Shown one piece after another: positions 8,807-16,599 of a stretch of DNA of 64,000 nucleotides (the first letter of the stretch is position 1; each line of letters begins with the position of its first letter). The DNA is from Bradyrhizobium betae. GTDB taxonomy: Bacteria; Pseudomonadota; Alphaproteobacteria; Rhizobiales; Xanthobacteraceae. The translations under genes were made by a program, and so were the position numbers. The DNA is taken from assembly GCF_004123905.1 (NCBI RefSeq), contig NZ_MZXW01000035.1, positions 186,001 to 250,000 on the forward strand, written 5' to 3'. The notes beneath the pieces are model-generated. The model saw only the letters and a list, made by a program, of their open reading frames with translations, ran no database searches and was not told where the DNA came from.

Positions 8807-9757
8807 ATGAGCCTCGCTGAACCCGCGGCTCTCCCGGTCGCGGCATCGGCGGCACCGCGCCTGCACGTCCTGAAGCGGTTTTCCGACCGCTTCAAAGCCT
8901 CGCTGCCTGCCTATCTCCTGCTGCTGCCATCGCTGGTCTTCCTCGCGCTGTTCACCTATGGCGCGATAGGACGCGTCTTCATCGACGCGCTCTATCAGCG
9001 TGCCACGCCCAAGGCGCCGGTCCGCTTCGTCGGCCTCGACAATATCAGCGCGGTGCTGGCCGACCCCGCCTTCACCGGCGCGGTCGTCAACAACCTCGTC
9101 TATGCCGTCGGCACGGCGATCCCTAGCATCGGCCTTGCACTGCTGTTCGCGCTGGCGCTGTCGCGCACCAACGCGGTCAGCAGTGCGCTGCGCGCCGCGC
9201 TGTTCCTGCCGGTGCTGATCCCGATGGTCGCAGCGTCTGCGCTGTTCCTGTTCATCTTTCTGCCCAATGTCGGCCTGCTCGACCATTACATCGGCCGCCT
9301 GCTTCCGGTGCTGCCGAACTGGCTCGGCGATTCCGACATCGCGCTTTACGCGATCATGGTCATCACGGTCTGGAAGAACGCCGGCTACTACATGCTGTTC
9401 TTCCTGGCCGGCCTCCAGGCCGTGCCCGAGGACGTCATGGAAGCAGCCCATCTCGACGGAGCAGGTCCGTTCATGCGGTTCCGCCACATCATCCTGCCCG
9501 AGCTCAAGCCCACCTTCCTGTTCGTCATCGTGATCGCCACGCTCAACGCGGTGACGCAGGTCGACCACGTCTTCGTCATGACCAAGGGCGGACCGTCGAA
9601 CTCGACCAATCTCGTGCTGTTCTACATCTACCAGCAGGCGGTCGAGCATTACGACATCGGCAAGGCTTCGGCGGCAACGCTGCTGACGCTCGCCGCCCTG
9701 ATGGGGCTCACCGCGCTCTCCTTCCGCACGATGGCCAACCGCGAGGGTGGGCCATGA
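8807..9757 (+). CDS. ugpA: ABC transporter permease, UgpA-like (glycerol-3-phosphate/sugar type)
   Basis: Inner-membrane permease of about 316 residues in the MalF/UgpA (CUT1) family. It has six predicted membrane segments, the first being AYLLLLPSLVFLALFTYGAIG, and the cytoplasmic EAA loop EAAHLDGAGPFMRFRHIILP that docks on the ATPase. The ATG at 8807 was preferred over one 27 bases upstream because that one overlaps the preceding gene; only one base separates the two genes. The stop overlaps ugpE by 4 bases (ATGA), so the genes are translationally coupled. The substrate is inferred to be glycerol-3-phosphate or a glycerophosphodiester from the phosphodiesterase and PHO-box context; sugar uptake is the alternative. 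Confidence 0.85.
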   Translation: MSLAEPAALPVAASAAPRLHVLKRFSDRFKASLPAYLLLLPSLVFLALFTYGAIGRVFIDALYQRATPKAPVRFVGLDNISAVLADPAFTGAVVNNLVYAVGTAIPSIGLALLFALALSRTNAVSSALRAALFLPVLIPMVAASALFLFIFLPNVGLLDHYIGRLLPVLPNWLGDSDIALYAIMVITVWKNAGYYMLFFLAGLQAVPEDVMEAAHLDGAGPFMRFRHIILPELKPTFLFVIVIATLNAVTQVDHVFVMTKGGPSNSTNLVLFYIYQQAVEHYDIGKASAATLLTLAALMGLTALSFRTMANREGGP

Positions 9758-10623
9758 AGCTGATCGATGCGCTCTGGAAGGACGCCCCGCTTGCGACCCG
9801 CCGCGAGATCACGCCCAAGCTCGGCTTCCTGCTGACCGTGCTGCTCGCGATCGTCTGGCTGATCCCGTTCCTTTGGATGGGTGTTGCGACGCTGCGCCCG
9901 GCATCCGACGGCATCAATCTCATGGCCGAGCTGATGCCGAGCCTGAAGCCGACGCTCGACAATATCAGGGATGCCTGGGAGATCGGCGATTTCCCGCGCT
10001 ATGCCCTCAACACCACGATCATCTGCACCGGCATCCTGCTGGTGCAGTTCTTCACGATCACGCTGGCGGGCTTTGCCTTTGCGCGGCTCGACTTCGCCGG
10101 AAAGTCGCTGATCTTCTATCTGTTCCTGATGCAGCTGATGCTGGTGCCGGTGCTGTTGATCGTGCCGAACCTGCGCATCATCGCGCAATTTGGCCTCTAC
10201 GACACGCTCGCCGGCGTGATGATGCCGTTCTTCGCGTCCGCCTTCGGCACCTTCCTGATGCGCCAGGCCTTCGAGGCCATTCCAACCGAGCTGGAGGACG
10301 CCGCCCTGATCGATGGCGCCAGCCTGTTCCAGCGCATCCGTCACATCTACGTGCCGCTGTCGATGCCGAGCTTCTCGGCGTTCGCGATCATCTCGGTCAC
10401 CAGCCACTGGAACGACTTCCTGTGGCCGCTGATGGTGATCAATTCGCCGGACAAGCGGCCGCTCACGGTGGGGTTGTCCGTCTTCACCGCGACCGCGGAA
10501 GGCACGCAGGCCTGGGGCACCATCGCCGCCGGCACGCTGATGGTGATCGCGCCGCTGCTCATCACCTTCCTGATCTTCCAGAAGCGCTTCATCAGTTCTT
10601 TCGTCACCTCAGGCATCAAATAG
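9754..10623 (+). CDS. ugpE: ABC transporter permease, UgpE-like
   Basis: Second inner-membrane permease, 289 residues, MalG/UgpE family. It has six membrane segments (LGFLLTVLLAIVWLIPFLWM is the first) and a conserved EAA loop, ELEDAALIDGASLFQRIRHI (about 176-195). It overlaps ugpA by 4 bases and is followed 11 bases later by the binding protein. It is expected to heterodimerise with UgpA to form the translocation pore. The matching ATPase is not encoded in this operon. Confidence 0.87.
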   Translation: MKLIDALWKDAPLATRREITPKLGFLLTVLLAIVWLIPFLWMGVATLRPASDGINLMAELMPSLKPTLDNIRDAWEIGDFPRYALNTTIICTGILLVQFFTITLAGFAFARLDFAGKSLIFYLFLMQLMLVPVLLIVPNLRIIAQFGLYDTLAGVMMPFFASAFGTFLMRQAFEAIPTELEDAALIDGASLFQRIRHIYVPLSMPSFSAFAIISVTSHWNDFLWPLMVINSPDKRPLTVGLSVFTATAEGTQAWGTIAAGTLMVIAPLLITFLIFQKRFISSFVTSGIK

Positions 10624-10634
10624 GAGATTCTTCG

Positions 10635-11966
10635 ATGCTGTTTACCCGCAGGCTCATGCTCGGCCTCGCCATGGCAGGCACTATGGCAGGTGCCCTCGCC
10701 GTCCCGGCGCTGGCCGAAGGTCCGACCGAAATCGATCTGTTCTTCCCCGTCCCCGTCGACGGCAAGCTCGCCCGCGACATGGGCACCTTGATCAAGGAGT
10801 TCAACGAGACCCATCCCGCCATCAAGGCGACCGCGGTCTATACCGGCTCCTATGATGATACGCTGATCAAGACGCGCGCATCGATCAAGGCCGGCAAGCC
10901 GCCGTCCGCCGTGATCATGTCGGCGAACTTCCTCCTCGACATGCAGATCGAGAACGAGCTCACCAATCTCGACGGCCTGATTGCCGCCGACGGCACCACT
11001 AAAGAAAAGTTTTTGGGCCAGTTCTTCCCGGCACTTCAGGGCAACGCGGTGATCGACCGCTCGGTCTACGGCGTGCCCTTCCACAATTCGACGCCGCTGC
11101 TCTACATCAATGCCGACAAGGCCAAGGAAGCCGGCCTCGATCCGAGCAAGCCGCCGCAGACCTGGGCCGAGCTCACCGACTGGGCCAAGAAGCTCACCAA
11201 GCGCGAGGGCGACAAGGTGACCCAATGGGGCATCGCGATCCCCTGCGCCTACGACTATTGCGGCTGGATGATGGAGACGCTCACCATGACCAATGGCGGG
11301 CGCTACTACAACGAGGAATTCGGCGGCGAGGTCTATTACGACACGCCCTCGATGCTCGGCGCGCTGACCTGGTGGAACGACCTCGTCACCAAGCACAAGG
11401 TCCATCCGCCCGGCGCCACGCCCGGTCCTGCCGTCAGCACCTCCTTCATCTCCGGCAACGCCGCGATGATGATGCTGTCGACGGGCTCGCTGACCTATGT
11501 GCGTGACAACGCCAAGTTCAACTACAAGGTCGCCTTCATCCCGCGCAACGTCCGCAACGCCGTGCCGATCGGCGGCGCCTCGCTGATCATTCCGGCAGGG
11601 CTCGAGGCCGATAAGCAGAAGGCCGCCTGGACGCTGATCAAGTGGATGACCTCGCCCGAGAAGAGCGCCTGGTGGAGCCGCGCTACTGGCTATTTCGCGC
11701 CGAACATGGCCGCCTACAAGACGCCCGACATGGTCGACTTCCTCAACAAGAACCCGGACGCCAAGACCGCCGTCGAGCAGCTCGACGTCGCCAAGCCGTG
11801 GTTTGCGACCTACAAGACCGTGCCGGTGCGCAAGAACCTCGAAGACGAAGTGATGCTGGTCCTCAACGGCAAGAAGCAGCCGAAGGAGGCGTTGGTTGCC
11901 GCCCAGAAGGCCGCCGACGAGACGCTGAAGCCGTACAACGCTGAGACGTCGCTGAAGCTGCCGTAA
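10635..11966 (+). CDS. ugpB: ABC transporter periplasmic substrate-binding protein, UgpB-like
   Basis: Extracellular solute-binding protein of 443 residues, family 1 (MalE/UgpB). The start at 10635 follows AGGAGATTCTTCG, and an N-terminal signal peptide ends near ALAVPALAEG. The mature part has the bilobed features of the family: EFNETHPAIKATAVYTGSYD near the N-terminus, VYGVPFHNSTPLLYINADKA in the middle (the hinge/ligand region of UgpB proteins) and a C-terminal segment with KWMTSPEKSAWWSRATGYFA. The FHNSTP-type motif and the phosphate context favour glycerol-3-phosphate or glycerophosphocholine over sugars. It is the last gene of the operon before a strong terminator, so an ugpC partner must come from elsewhere. 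Confidence 0.87.
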   Translation: MLFTRRLMLGLAMAGTMAGALAVPALAEGPTEIDLFFPVPVDGKLARDMGTLIKEFNETHPAIKATAVYTGSYDDTLIKTRASIKAGKPPSAVIMSANFLLDMQIENELTNLDGLIAADGTTKEKFLGQFFPALQGNAVIDRSVYGVPFHNSTPLLYINADKAKEAGLDPSKPPQTWAELTDWAKKLTKREGDKVTQWGIAIPCAYDYCGWMMETLTMTNGGRYYNEEFGGEVYYDTPSMLGALTWWNDLVTKHKVHPPGATPGPAVSTSFISGNAAMMMLSTGSLTYVRDNAKFNYKVAFIPRNVRNAVPIGGASLIIPAGLEADKQKAAWTLIKWMTSPEKSAWWSRATGYFAPNMAAYKTPDMVDFLNKNPDAKTAVEQLDVAKPWFATYKTVPVRKNLEDEVMLVLNGKKQPKEALVAAQKAADETLKPYNAETSLKLP

Positions 11967-11991
11967 GGCCTCCTGCAACGACAAACGAACA

Positions 11992-12027
11992 TCGGCGCTC
12001 CGTCATGCGGGGCGCCGAATTCGTTTT
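11992..12027 (+). terminator. Rho-independent terminator of the ugp operon
   Basis: TCGGCGCTCC (11992-12001) pairs over 10 bp (one T-G wobble) with GGGGCGCCGA (12009-12018) around a 7-base loop and is followed by ATTCGTTTT. It starts 26 bases after the ugpB stop. Confidence 0.72.
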
Positions 12028-12152
12028 GGACGGTGACCGCCATTAACGCCCCGTGCACCATCCGGCCCACCCCGCCGCTGGTAACCACGAGAATTAACAG
12101 ACCCTCAACGCACCCCAGACAAGTCTAGCAATGTTTCCTAAGGGGTTTTGCC

Positions 12153-12263
12153 GTGGATCTGTTGGTTTTCGAGTTCCTGGGACTGGCTCTGGTCGCCATG
12201 TGCGTGCTCGTGGTGGCTCTGCCCTGCGCCCGCAAATCCTCGCAACGGGTCCGCTACGAATAG
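12153..12263 (+). CDS. Small single-span membrane protein, 36 residues
   Basis: A GTG-initiated frame of 37 codons preceded at proper spacing by AAGGGG (12140-12145). It begins MDLLVFEFLGLALVAMC, gives one hydrophobic helix (about residues 3-25) and ends in a basic tail ARKSSQRVRYE, the layout of a bitopic inner-membrane microprotein with N-out/C-in topology. No family is recognised. It occupies the 365-base space between the ugp terminator and rnd, where no other credible gene is seen. A TTGACA hexamer at 12325-12330, downstream of it, may be a -35 element for rnd. Good ribosome site, codon use and hydrophobic pattern support it, but at this length a chance frame cannot be excluded. Confidence 0.5.
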   Translation: MDLLVFEFLGLALVAMCVLVVALPCARKSSQRVRYE

Positions 12264-12378
12264 GAATTTCGTCGGAAAGGAGCGATTCCAGCCCGATGCA
12301 AGCCCCGAATTCGCTTAGAGCCCCTTGACATCACAGTGCTTTCGGCAGAACGGCTGATGGTCTTGTCATGGGCCGTTC

Positions 12379-13530
12379 ATGGATTTGATTACCACCACCG
12401 CTGACCTCGCGGCTGCCTGCAGCCGGCTGGCCAAGCATCCTGTCATTACAGTCGATACAGAGTTCCTGCGCGAAACCACCTATTACCCGCTGCTATGCGT
12501 GGTGCAGATGGCCAGCCCCGAGGAAGCGATCGTCATCGACACCCTGGCCGAGGGTATCGACCTCAAGCCGTTCTTCGAGCTGATGGGCAACGAGAGCGTG
12601 CTGAAGGTGTTCCACGCCGCCCGCCAGGACATCGAAATCATCTGGCATCAGGCCAACATCATCCCGCACCCGGTGTTCGACACCCAGGTCGCGGCCATGG
12701 TGCTCGGCTATGGCGACAGCATCGCCTACGACGCGCTGGTCGAGAAGGTCACCGGCCACCGCCCGGACAAGACCCACCGCTTCACCGATTGGTCGCGCCG
12801 GCCGCTGACCAAGGAGCAGATGCATTACGCGGTGTCCGACGTCACGCATCTGCGCGACGTGTTCGCGGCGCTCGATGCCGACCTCAAGAAGCGCCGCCGC
12901 AGCGAATGGGTCTCCATCGAGATGGAGGTTTTGACCTCGCCCAAGACCTACGACTTCCATCCAGAACGTGCCTGGGAGCGGCTGAAGACGCGGGTGCGCA
13001 AGCCGAAGGACCTCGCGGTCCTGATGGAGGTCGCTGCCTGGCGCGAGCAGGAAGCGCAAAGCCGCGACGTGCCCCGCGGCCGCGTGCTGCGCGACGAAGC
13101 CATCAGCGATATCGCGACCCACGCGCCGAACACGCTCGAAAAGCTCGCGAACTTGCGCTCGGTGCCGAAGGGGTTCGAGAAGTCGAAATGGGGCGCGGAT
13201 ATCGTTGCCGCGGTCACGCGCGGGCTGGCGCGGGACCCAGCTACGCTGCCGAAGCTGGAAAAGCCGCGCAACAATAACAATGGCGCCGCCATCGTCGAGC
13301 TGTTGAAGGTGCTGCTGCGGATGACCGCCGAGCGCCACGCCGTCGCCAGCAAGGTAATCGCGACGGTCGACGACCTCGAGGAGATCGCAGCAAGTGACGA
13401 GGCCGACGTACCGGCCTTGCGCGGCTGGCGCCGCGAGCTGTTCGGTGACGCCGCGCTCAAGTTGAAGCGCGGCGAGCTGGCGCTTGCGGTCGAGAAAGGC
13501 CGCGTGATCGGGGTTCAGCGGGCGGAATAG
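12379..13530 (+). CDS. rnd: Ribonuclease D
   Basis: 3'-5' exoribonuclease that trims tRNA and other structured RNA precursors in the cytoplasm. The 383-residue length is typical. The DEDD exonuclease domain is N-terminal: motif I ITVDTEFLRE (about 23-32), motif II with FHAARQDIE (about 78-86) and motif III HYAVSDVTHLRDVF (about 150-163). It is followed by an HRDC helical domain (about 200-290, PKDLAVLMEVAAWREQEAQ). It is monocistronic and separated from the convergent aminotransferase by an intergenic palindrome that may end both transcripts. Confidence 0.94.
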   Translation: MDLITTTADLAAACSRLAKHPVITVDTEFLRETTYYPLLCVVQMASPEEAIVIDTLAEGIDLKPFFELMGNESVLKVFHAARQDIEIIWHQANIIPHPVFDTQVAAMVLGYGDSIAYDALVEKVTGHRPDKTHRFTDWSRRPLTKEQMHYAVSDVTHLRDVFAALDADLKKRRRSEWVSIEMEVLTSPKTYDFHPERAWERLKTRVRKPKDLAVLMEVAAWREQEAQSRDVPRGRVLRDEAISDIATHAPNTLEKLANLRSVPKGFEKSKWGADIVAAVTRGLARDPATLPKLEKPRNNNNGAAIVELLKVLLRMTAERHAVASKVIATVDDLEEIAASDEADVPALRGWRRELFGDAALKLKRGELALAVEKGRVIGVQRAE

Positions 13531-13543
13531 CCCGCGACCTCCA

Positions 13544-13636
13544 CCTCGTCATTGCGAGCGTAGCGAAGCAATCCAGAGTCTGTCCGCGGAGGCAGTCTGG
13601 ATTGCTTCGTCGCAAGGGCTCCTCCCAATGACGAGG
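13544..13636. repeat. Palindromic intergenic repeat between convergent rnd and aminotransferase
   Basis: The ends CCTCGTCATTG (13544-13554) and CAATGACGAGG (13626-13636) are exact inverted repeats. An inner pair GAAGCAATCCAGA and TCTGGATTGCTTC is also complementary, so 93 bases can fold into one long hairpin. CGTCATTGCGAGCG...GAAGCAATCC is, to my knowledge, a common dispersed repeat of Bradyrhizobium and Rhodopseudomonas. It probably acts as a bidirectional transcript end here. Confidence 0.75.
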
Positions 13637-13649
13637 AGAGAGCAAGACC

Positions 13650-15032
13650 TTACGCCGGCGTCAGCTTCGCGACTTCCGGCTTCATGTCATTCAGCACACC
13701 TGATATCGCCGCAATCAGCTCGTCGATCTGGGCCTTGGTGACGATCAGCGGCGGGCAGATGGCGATGGCATCGAGCATGTTGCGCGAGATCACGCCGCGC
13801 TCCTGGAGCATGCGGCTGGCCATGCCGCCGACCGCACCGGGGGTGCTCGCTGCCGTCTTGCGCCCCTTGTCGAGCACGAGCTCGATCGCCGCGATCATGC
13901 CGACGCCGCGGACCTCGCCGACCAGCGGATGGCCGGTGAGCTCGCGCAGCTTGCCCTGCATGTAGGCACCGAGCTCAGCGGCATGCGCGACCAGGCCACG
14001 CTCCTCGATGATCTTGAGGTTTTCCAGCGCAATGGCCGAGCCGACCGGATGACCGCCGGCGGTGAAGCCATGGCCGAGCACGCCGATCTTGTTGCTCTCG
14101 TCCGCTATCGGCTCGAACATCTTGTCGTTCATCAGGATCGCCGAGAACGGGAAATAGCTCGAGGTGATCTGCTTGGAGACCACCAGCACATCAGGCTTGA
14201 TGCCATAGGTCTCGCAGCCGAACATCTTGCCGGTGCGGCCGAAGCCGCAGATCACCTCGTCGGCGACCAGCAGGATGTCGTACTTCTTCAGGACCGCCTG
14301 GATCTTGTCCCAATAGGTCGCCGGCGGCACGATGACGCCGCCCGCTCCCATCACCGGCTCGCCGAAGAAGGCCGCGATCGTCTCCGGCCCCTCCTTCTGG
14401 ATCAGCGCATCAAGCTCTTCCGCCCGGCGCGTCGCAAAAGCTTCCTCGCTCTCGCCGGGCGCGCCGTCCTTGTAGAAATGCGGCGAGCCCGTGTGCAGGA
14501 TGTTCGGCAGCGGCAGGTCGAACGAGCGATGGTTGTTCGGCAGGCCCGTAAGGCTGGCCGACGCAATGGTGACGCCGTGATAGGCGCGCATGCGGCTGAT
14601 GATCTTCTTGCGCTGGGGCTGGCCGAGCGCGTTTGAACGATAGGCGATCAGCTTCAGAACGGTGTCGTTGGCCTCCGAGCCGGAATTGGTGAAAAACACC
14701 TTGCTCATCGCAACAGGCGCGAGCGAGACCAGCTTCTCGGCGAGATCGATCGAAGGCCCGTGCGATTTGGCGGAGAACGTGTGATAGAACGGCAGCGCCA
14801 GCATCTGCTTGTGCGCGGCGTCGACCAGCCGCCTCTCATTGAAGCCGAGCCCGACGCTCCACAGGCCCGCCATCGCCTCGAAATAGCGCTTGCCCGCCGC
14901 GTCGAACACGTAGGGCCCCTCGCCGCGCTCGATCACCAGCGGACCGGCCTGCTGATGCGCGCGCGCGTTGGTATAGGAATGGAGCTGGTAGGCCACATCC
15001 CGGGCCTCTTGCGAATTGGGCAGCATGGACAT
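13650..15032 (-). CDS. Class III pyridoxal-phosphate aminotransferase (omega-amino acid:pyruvate type)
   Basis: PLP-dependent transaminase of 460 residues, the usual size for the class III group acting on omega-amino acids, polyamines or beta-alanine. Signatures are the N-terminal GEGPYVFDAAGKRYFEAMAG (about 37-56), the phosphate-binding FTNSGSEANDTVLKL (about 115-129), the cofactor Asp in LLVADEVICGFGRTGKMFG and the Schiff-base lysine in VVSKQITSSYFPFSAIL (about 285-301). The LysR/GNAT cassette lies upstream on the same strand, but 156 bases separate it from the nearest small ORF. Exact substrates cannot be read from the sequence; beta-alanine, taurine or putrescine with pyruvate as acceptor are the usual options. 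Confidence 0.85.
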   Translation of the reverse strand: MSMLPNSQEARDVAYQLHSYTNARAHQQAGPLVIERGEGPYVFDAAGKRYFEAMAGLWSVGLGFNERRLVDAAHKQMLALPFYHTFSAKSHGPSIDLAEKLVSLAPVAMSKVFFTNSGSEANDTVLKLIAYRSNALGQPQRKKIISRMRAYHGVTIASASLTGLPNNHRSFDLPLPNILHTGSPHFYKDGAPGESEEAFATRRAEELDALIQKEGPETIAAFFGEPVMGAGGVIVPPATYWDKIQAVLKKYDILLVADEVICGFGRTGKMFGCETYGIKPDVLVVSKQITSSYFPFSAILMNDKMFEPIADESNKIGVLGHGFTAGGHPVGSAIALENLKIIEERGLVAHAAELGAYMQGKLRELTGHPLVGEVRGVGMIAAIELVLDKGRKTAASTPGAVGGMASRMLQERGVISRNMLDAIAICPPLIVTKAQIDELIAAISGVLNDMKPEVAKLTPA

Positions 15033-15188
15033 TTGCGGGGATCCCTAAAGTCGTCGCGTCGCCGGCGCGGCTCACGTCATCACTTGGCTATTGCCATGAG
15101 ACAGAACTTGCAACGTCAATTCGTCGGCAGCGAACGCTCAGCAGCGTTGCACAAAGCCGCACACGGTACTTCGTAAACTTGGTGGCCC

Positions 15189-15359
15189 TCAGGCCGCGCT
15201 GTCGTCATCGCCATCGTCGACGGCAGCAGCGGCCTCCTTCACCTCCACCAGCGCCATCGAGAGCAGATAGACGGTCGTGGGCAAGCCGACGCGGCGCGCC
15301 GTCTCCACGGCACGCGACAAATCGCTCGCCAGCTCCTTGAGCTCATCTCCCCGTGACAA
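15189..15359 (-). CDS. Small hypothetical protein in the GNAT/isochorismatase cassette
   Basis: A 56-residue frame with a TTG start preceded by GGGGTGGGACA. It contains ELASDLSRAVETARRVGLP and TTVYLLSMALVEVKEAA, predicted to be two amphipathic helices, and has an acidic tail DDGDDDSAA. The codon pattern looks coding. It lies in the same frame as the upstream isochorismatase-like gene, separated from its TAG by 30 bases without another stop, so it could be a separate small gene (favoured), a readthrough extension or a detached C-terminus. No family recognised. Confidence 0.5.
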   Translation of the reverse strand: MSRGDELKELASDLSRAVETARRVGLPTTVYLLSMALVEVKEAAAAVDDGDDDSAA

Positions 15360-15389
15360 TGTCCCACCCCATCCGCCGATCGCGGCCGC

Positions 15390-15953
15390 CTACACCGCAA
15401 CGGCGCCGCTGGCTCTGATCAGTTCGGCGCTGGACTGGATAGTAGCAAAATTCCCGATGACATTCACCACCGACTGCTTGTAGGCGGCTGCCTCACCCGT
15501 GCCCGGCTGCCGGCAGGCTACGGCATCGGCCACGACCTGGTAGCGATGGCTGCGGTGAAACCCGTCCACGGCGGTGGCCAGGATGGTCTCATCCAGGGAG
15601 AAGCCGATCACCACGCAGCGTACATTGCGGATATTGGACATGTAGTCCACAAACCGCGCGGAGCTGTAGGCCGACGGCAGCGGGTGCTCGAACGTCATCT
15701 CTCCCGGCTTCGGCTTGGCCTCCACGATCCAATCGGTCAGCTTCGATGCCGGATTGAACCAGGCCGCCTGGGCGATGCGCTTCAGGTGCATCACCGGCCA
15801 GAGATTGGTGCGCCACAGCGCCAGAAGCTCCAGGCCGCGCAGGGTTGCGGCGTCGCCGTCGAGGATGACGTGGCGACGCCCAGGGGTCAGATATTCGACC
15901 TGGAGATCCGCACAGACCAGGATCGGTGGATCGTCTTGGATGGAAGCCAGCAT
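15390..15953 (-). CDS. Isochorismatase-fold protein with altered catalytic residues
   Basis: 187 residues with the cysteine-hydrolase alpha/beta fold: the N-terminal ILVCADLQVEYLTPG keeps the catalytic-type Asp (about 16), and the central CVVIGFSLDETILATAVDGF corresponds to the GVATDVCVEATA nucleophile motif. Aligning by eye, the Cys position is Thr (DET), and the catalytic Lys that normally precedes SAF is His (FEHPLPSAY). Two of three catalytic residues therefore appear replaced. It could be an inactive scaffold or bind a ligand instead of hydrolysing it. It follows the GNAT gene by 25 bases on the same strand, so it is probably in the cassette operon. The alternative is a divergent hydrolase using other residues. 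Confidence 0.72.
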   Translation of the reverse strand: MLASIQDDPPILVCADLQVEYLTPGRRHVILDGDAATLRGLELLALWRTNLWPVMHLKRIAQAAWFNPASKLTDWIVEAKPKPGEMTFEHPLPSAYSSARFVDYMSNIRNVRCVVIGFSLDETILATAVDGFHRSHRYQVVADAVACRQPGTGEAAAYKQSVVNVIGNFATIQSSAELIRASGAVAV

Positions 15954-15978
15954 TGTCTTGCGCGGGTCTGCACCAGTT

Positions 15979-16599
15979 TCAACGGTCGGCGACGGCGAGG
16001 TCGCGCAGCGGCGAGCTCACTGCCCGCCCCGCCGATGCGTCGAGCACACCGGGCCGGTCCCAATCGCCCTCGGGACGGATGATCACATAGGGATCGCTGT
16101 CCAGCGTGATGGCGTCCGGCCCCGGCTCGATCTCCAGCAGCATCTCCGTGTAGGAGAAATCCGAGAAGGTGATCTTGCGATTGTGACCGAGCGGCTTGGC
16201 GCCGAAATGGGCCCAGAAATCGACCAGGCGGTCCTGCGCCTGGCCGTAGATCTTGCGAAACCCCTTGCGCTTCACGTAGTCGACGCTGGCCTGCACCAGC
16301 TTGAACGAGACGCGCGAGCGCCGGTATTGGTGCCGCACCGCGAGCCGCTCCACCTTGGCGAAATCGCCGAAGAAGCGGACCCGCAGGCAGCCCGCAGGCT
16401 CGTTGCCGACATAGCCAATGAAATGGGCAGCAACCATGTCGTTGCCGTCGAACTCCTCCTCGAACGGACAATCCTGCTCGGCGAGATAGACCGCCGAGCG
16501 GATGGCCGTGACCAGCATGAGATCGCCGGGATCACGTGCGAGGCGGATGGTGATGGCGCGGGAGTCGGGTTTGGCGAGGGGAATCCTAGTGCCGTGCAT
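15979..16599 (-). CDS. GNAT-family N-acetyltransferase (first of two adjacent)
   Basis: 206 residues of the GCN5-related acetyltransferase fold. The acetyl-CoA region includes VERLAVRHQYRRSRVSFKLV (about 90-110), whose QYRRSRVS replaces the canonical Q/R-x-x-G-x-G/A loop, then KIYGQAQDRLVDFWAHFGAK and FSDFSYTEMLLEI. The C-terminal 40 residues are an extension beyond the domain. ATG at 16599 is preferred over the in-frame TTG six bases earlier, because AAGGAG sits 8 bases before the ATG and only 2 before the TTG. It overlaps the upstream GNAT-like gene by 14 bases, so the two are coupled. The acyl acceptor is unknown. Confidence 0.78.
   Translation of the reverse strand: MHGTRIPLAKPDSRAITIRLARDPGDLMLVTAIRSAVYLAEQDCPFEEEFDGNDMVAAHFIGYVGNEPAGCLRVRFFGDFAKVERLAVRHQYRRSRVSFKLVQASVDYVKRKGFRKIYGQAQDRLVDFWAHFGAKPLGHNRKITFSDFSYTEMLLEIEPGPDAITLDSDPYVIIRPEGDWDRPGVLDASAGRAVSSPLRDLAVADR

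Noticed and set aside
12131..12328. 65-codon frame overlapping the small membrane ORF
   Set aside because: Gly/Arg/Ser-rich with no ribosome site; the GTG frame inside it has an SD site and a hydrophobic helix.
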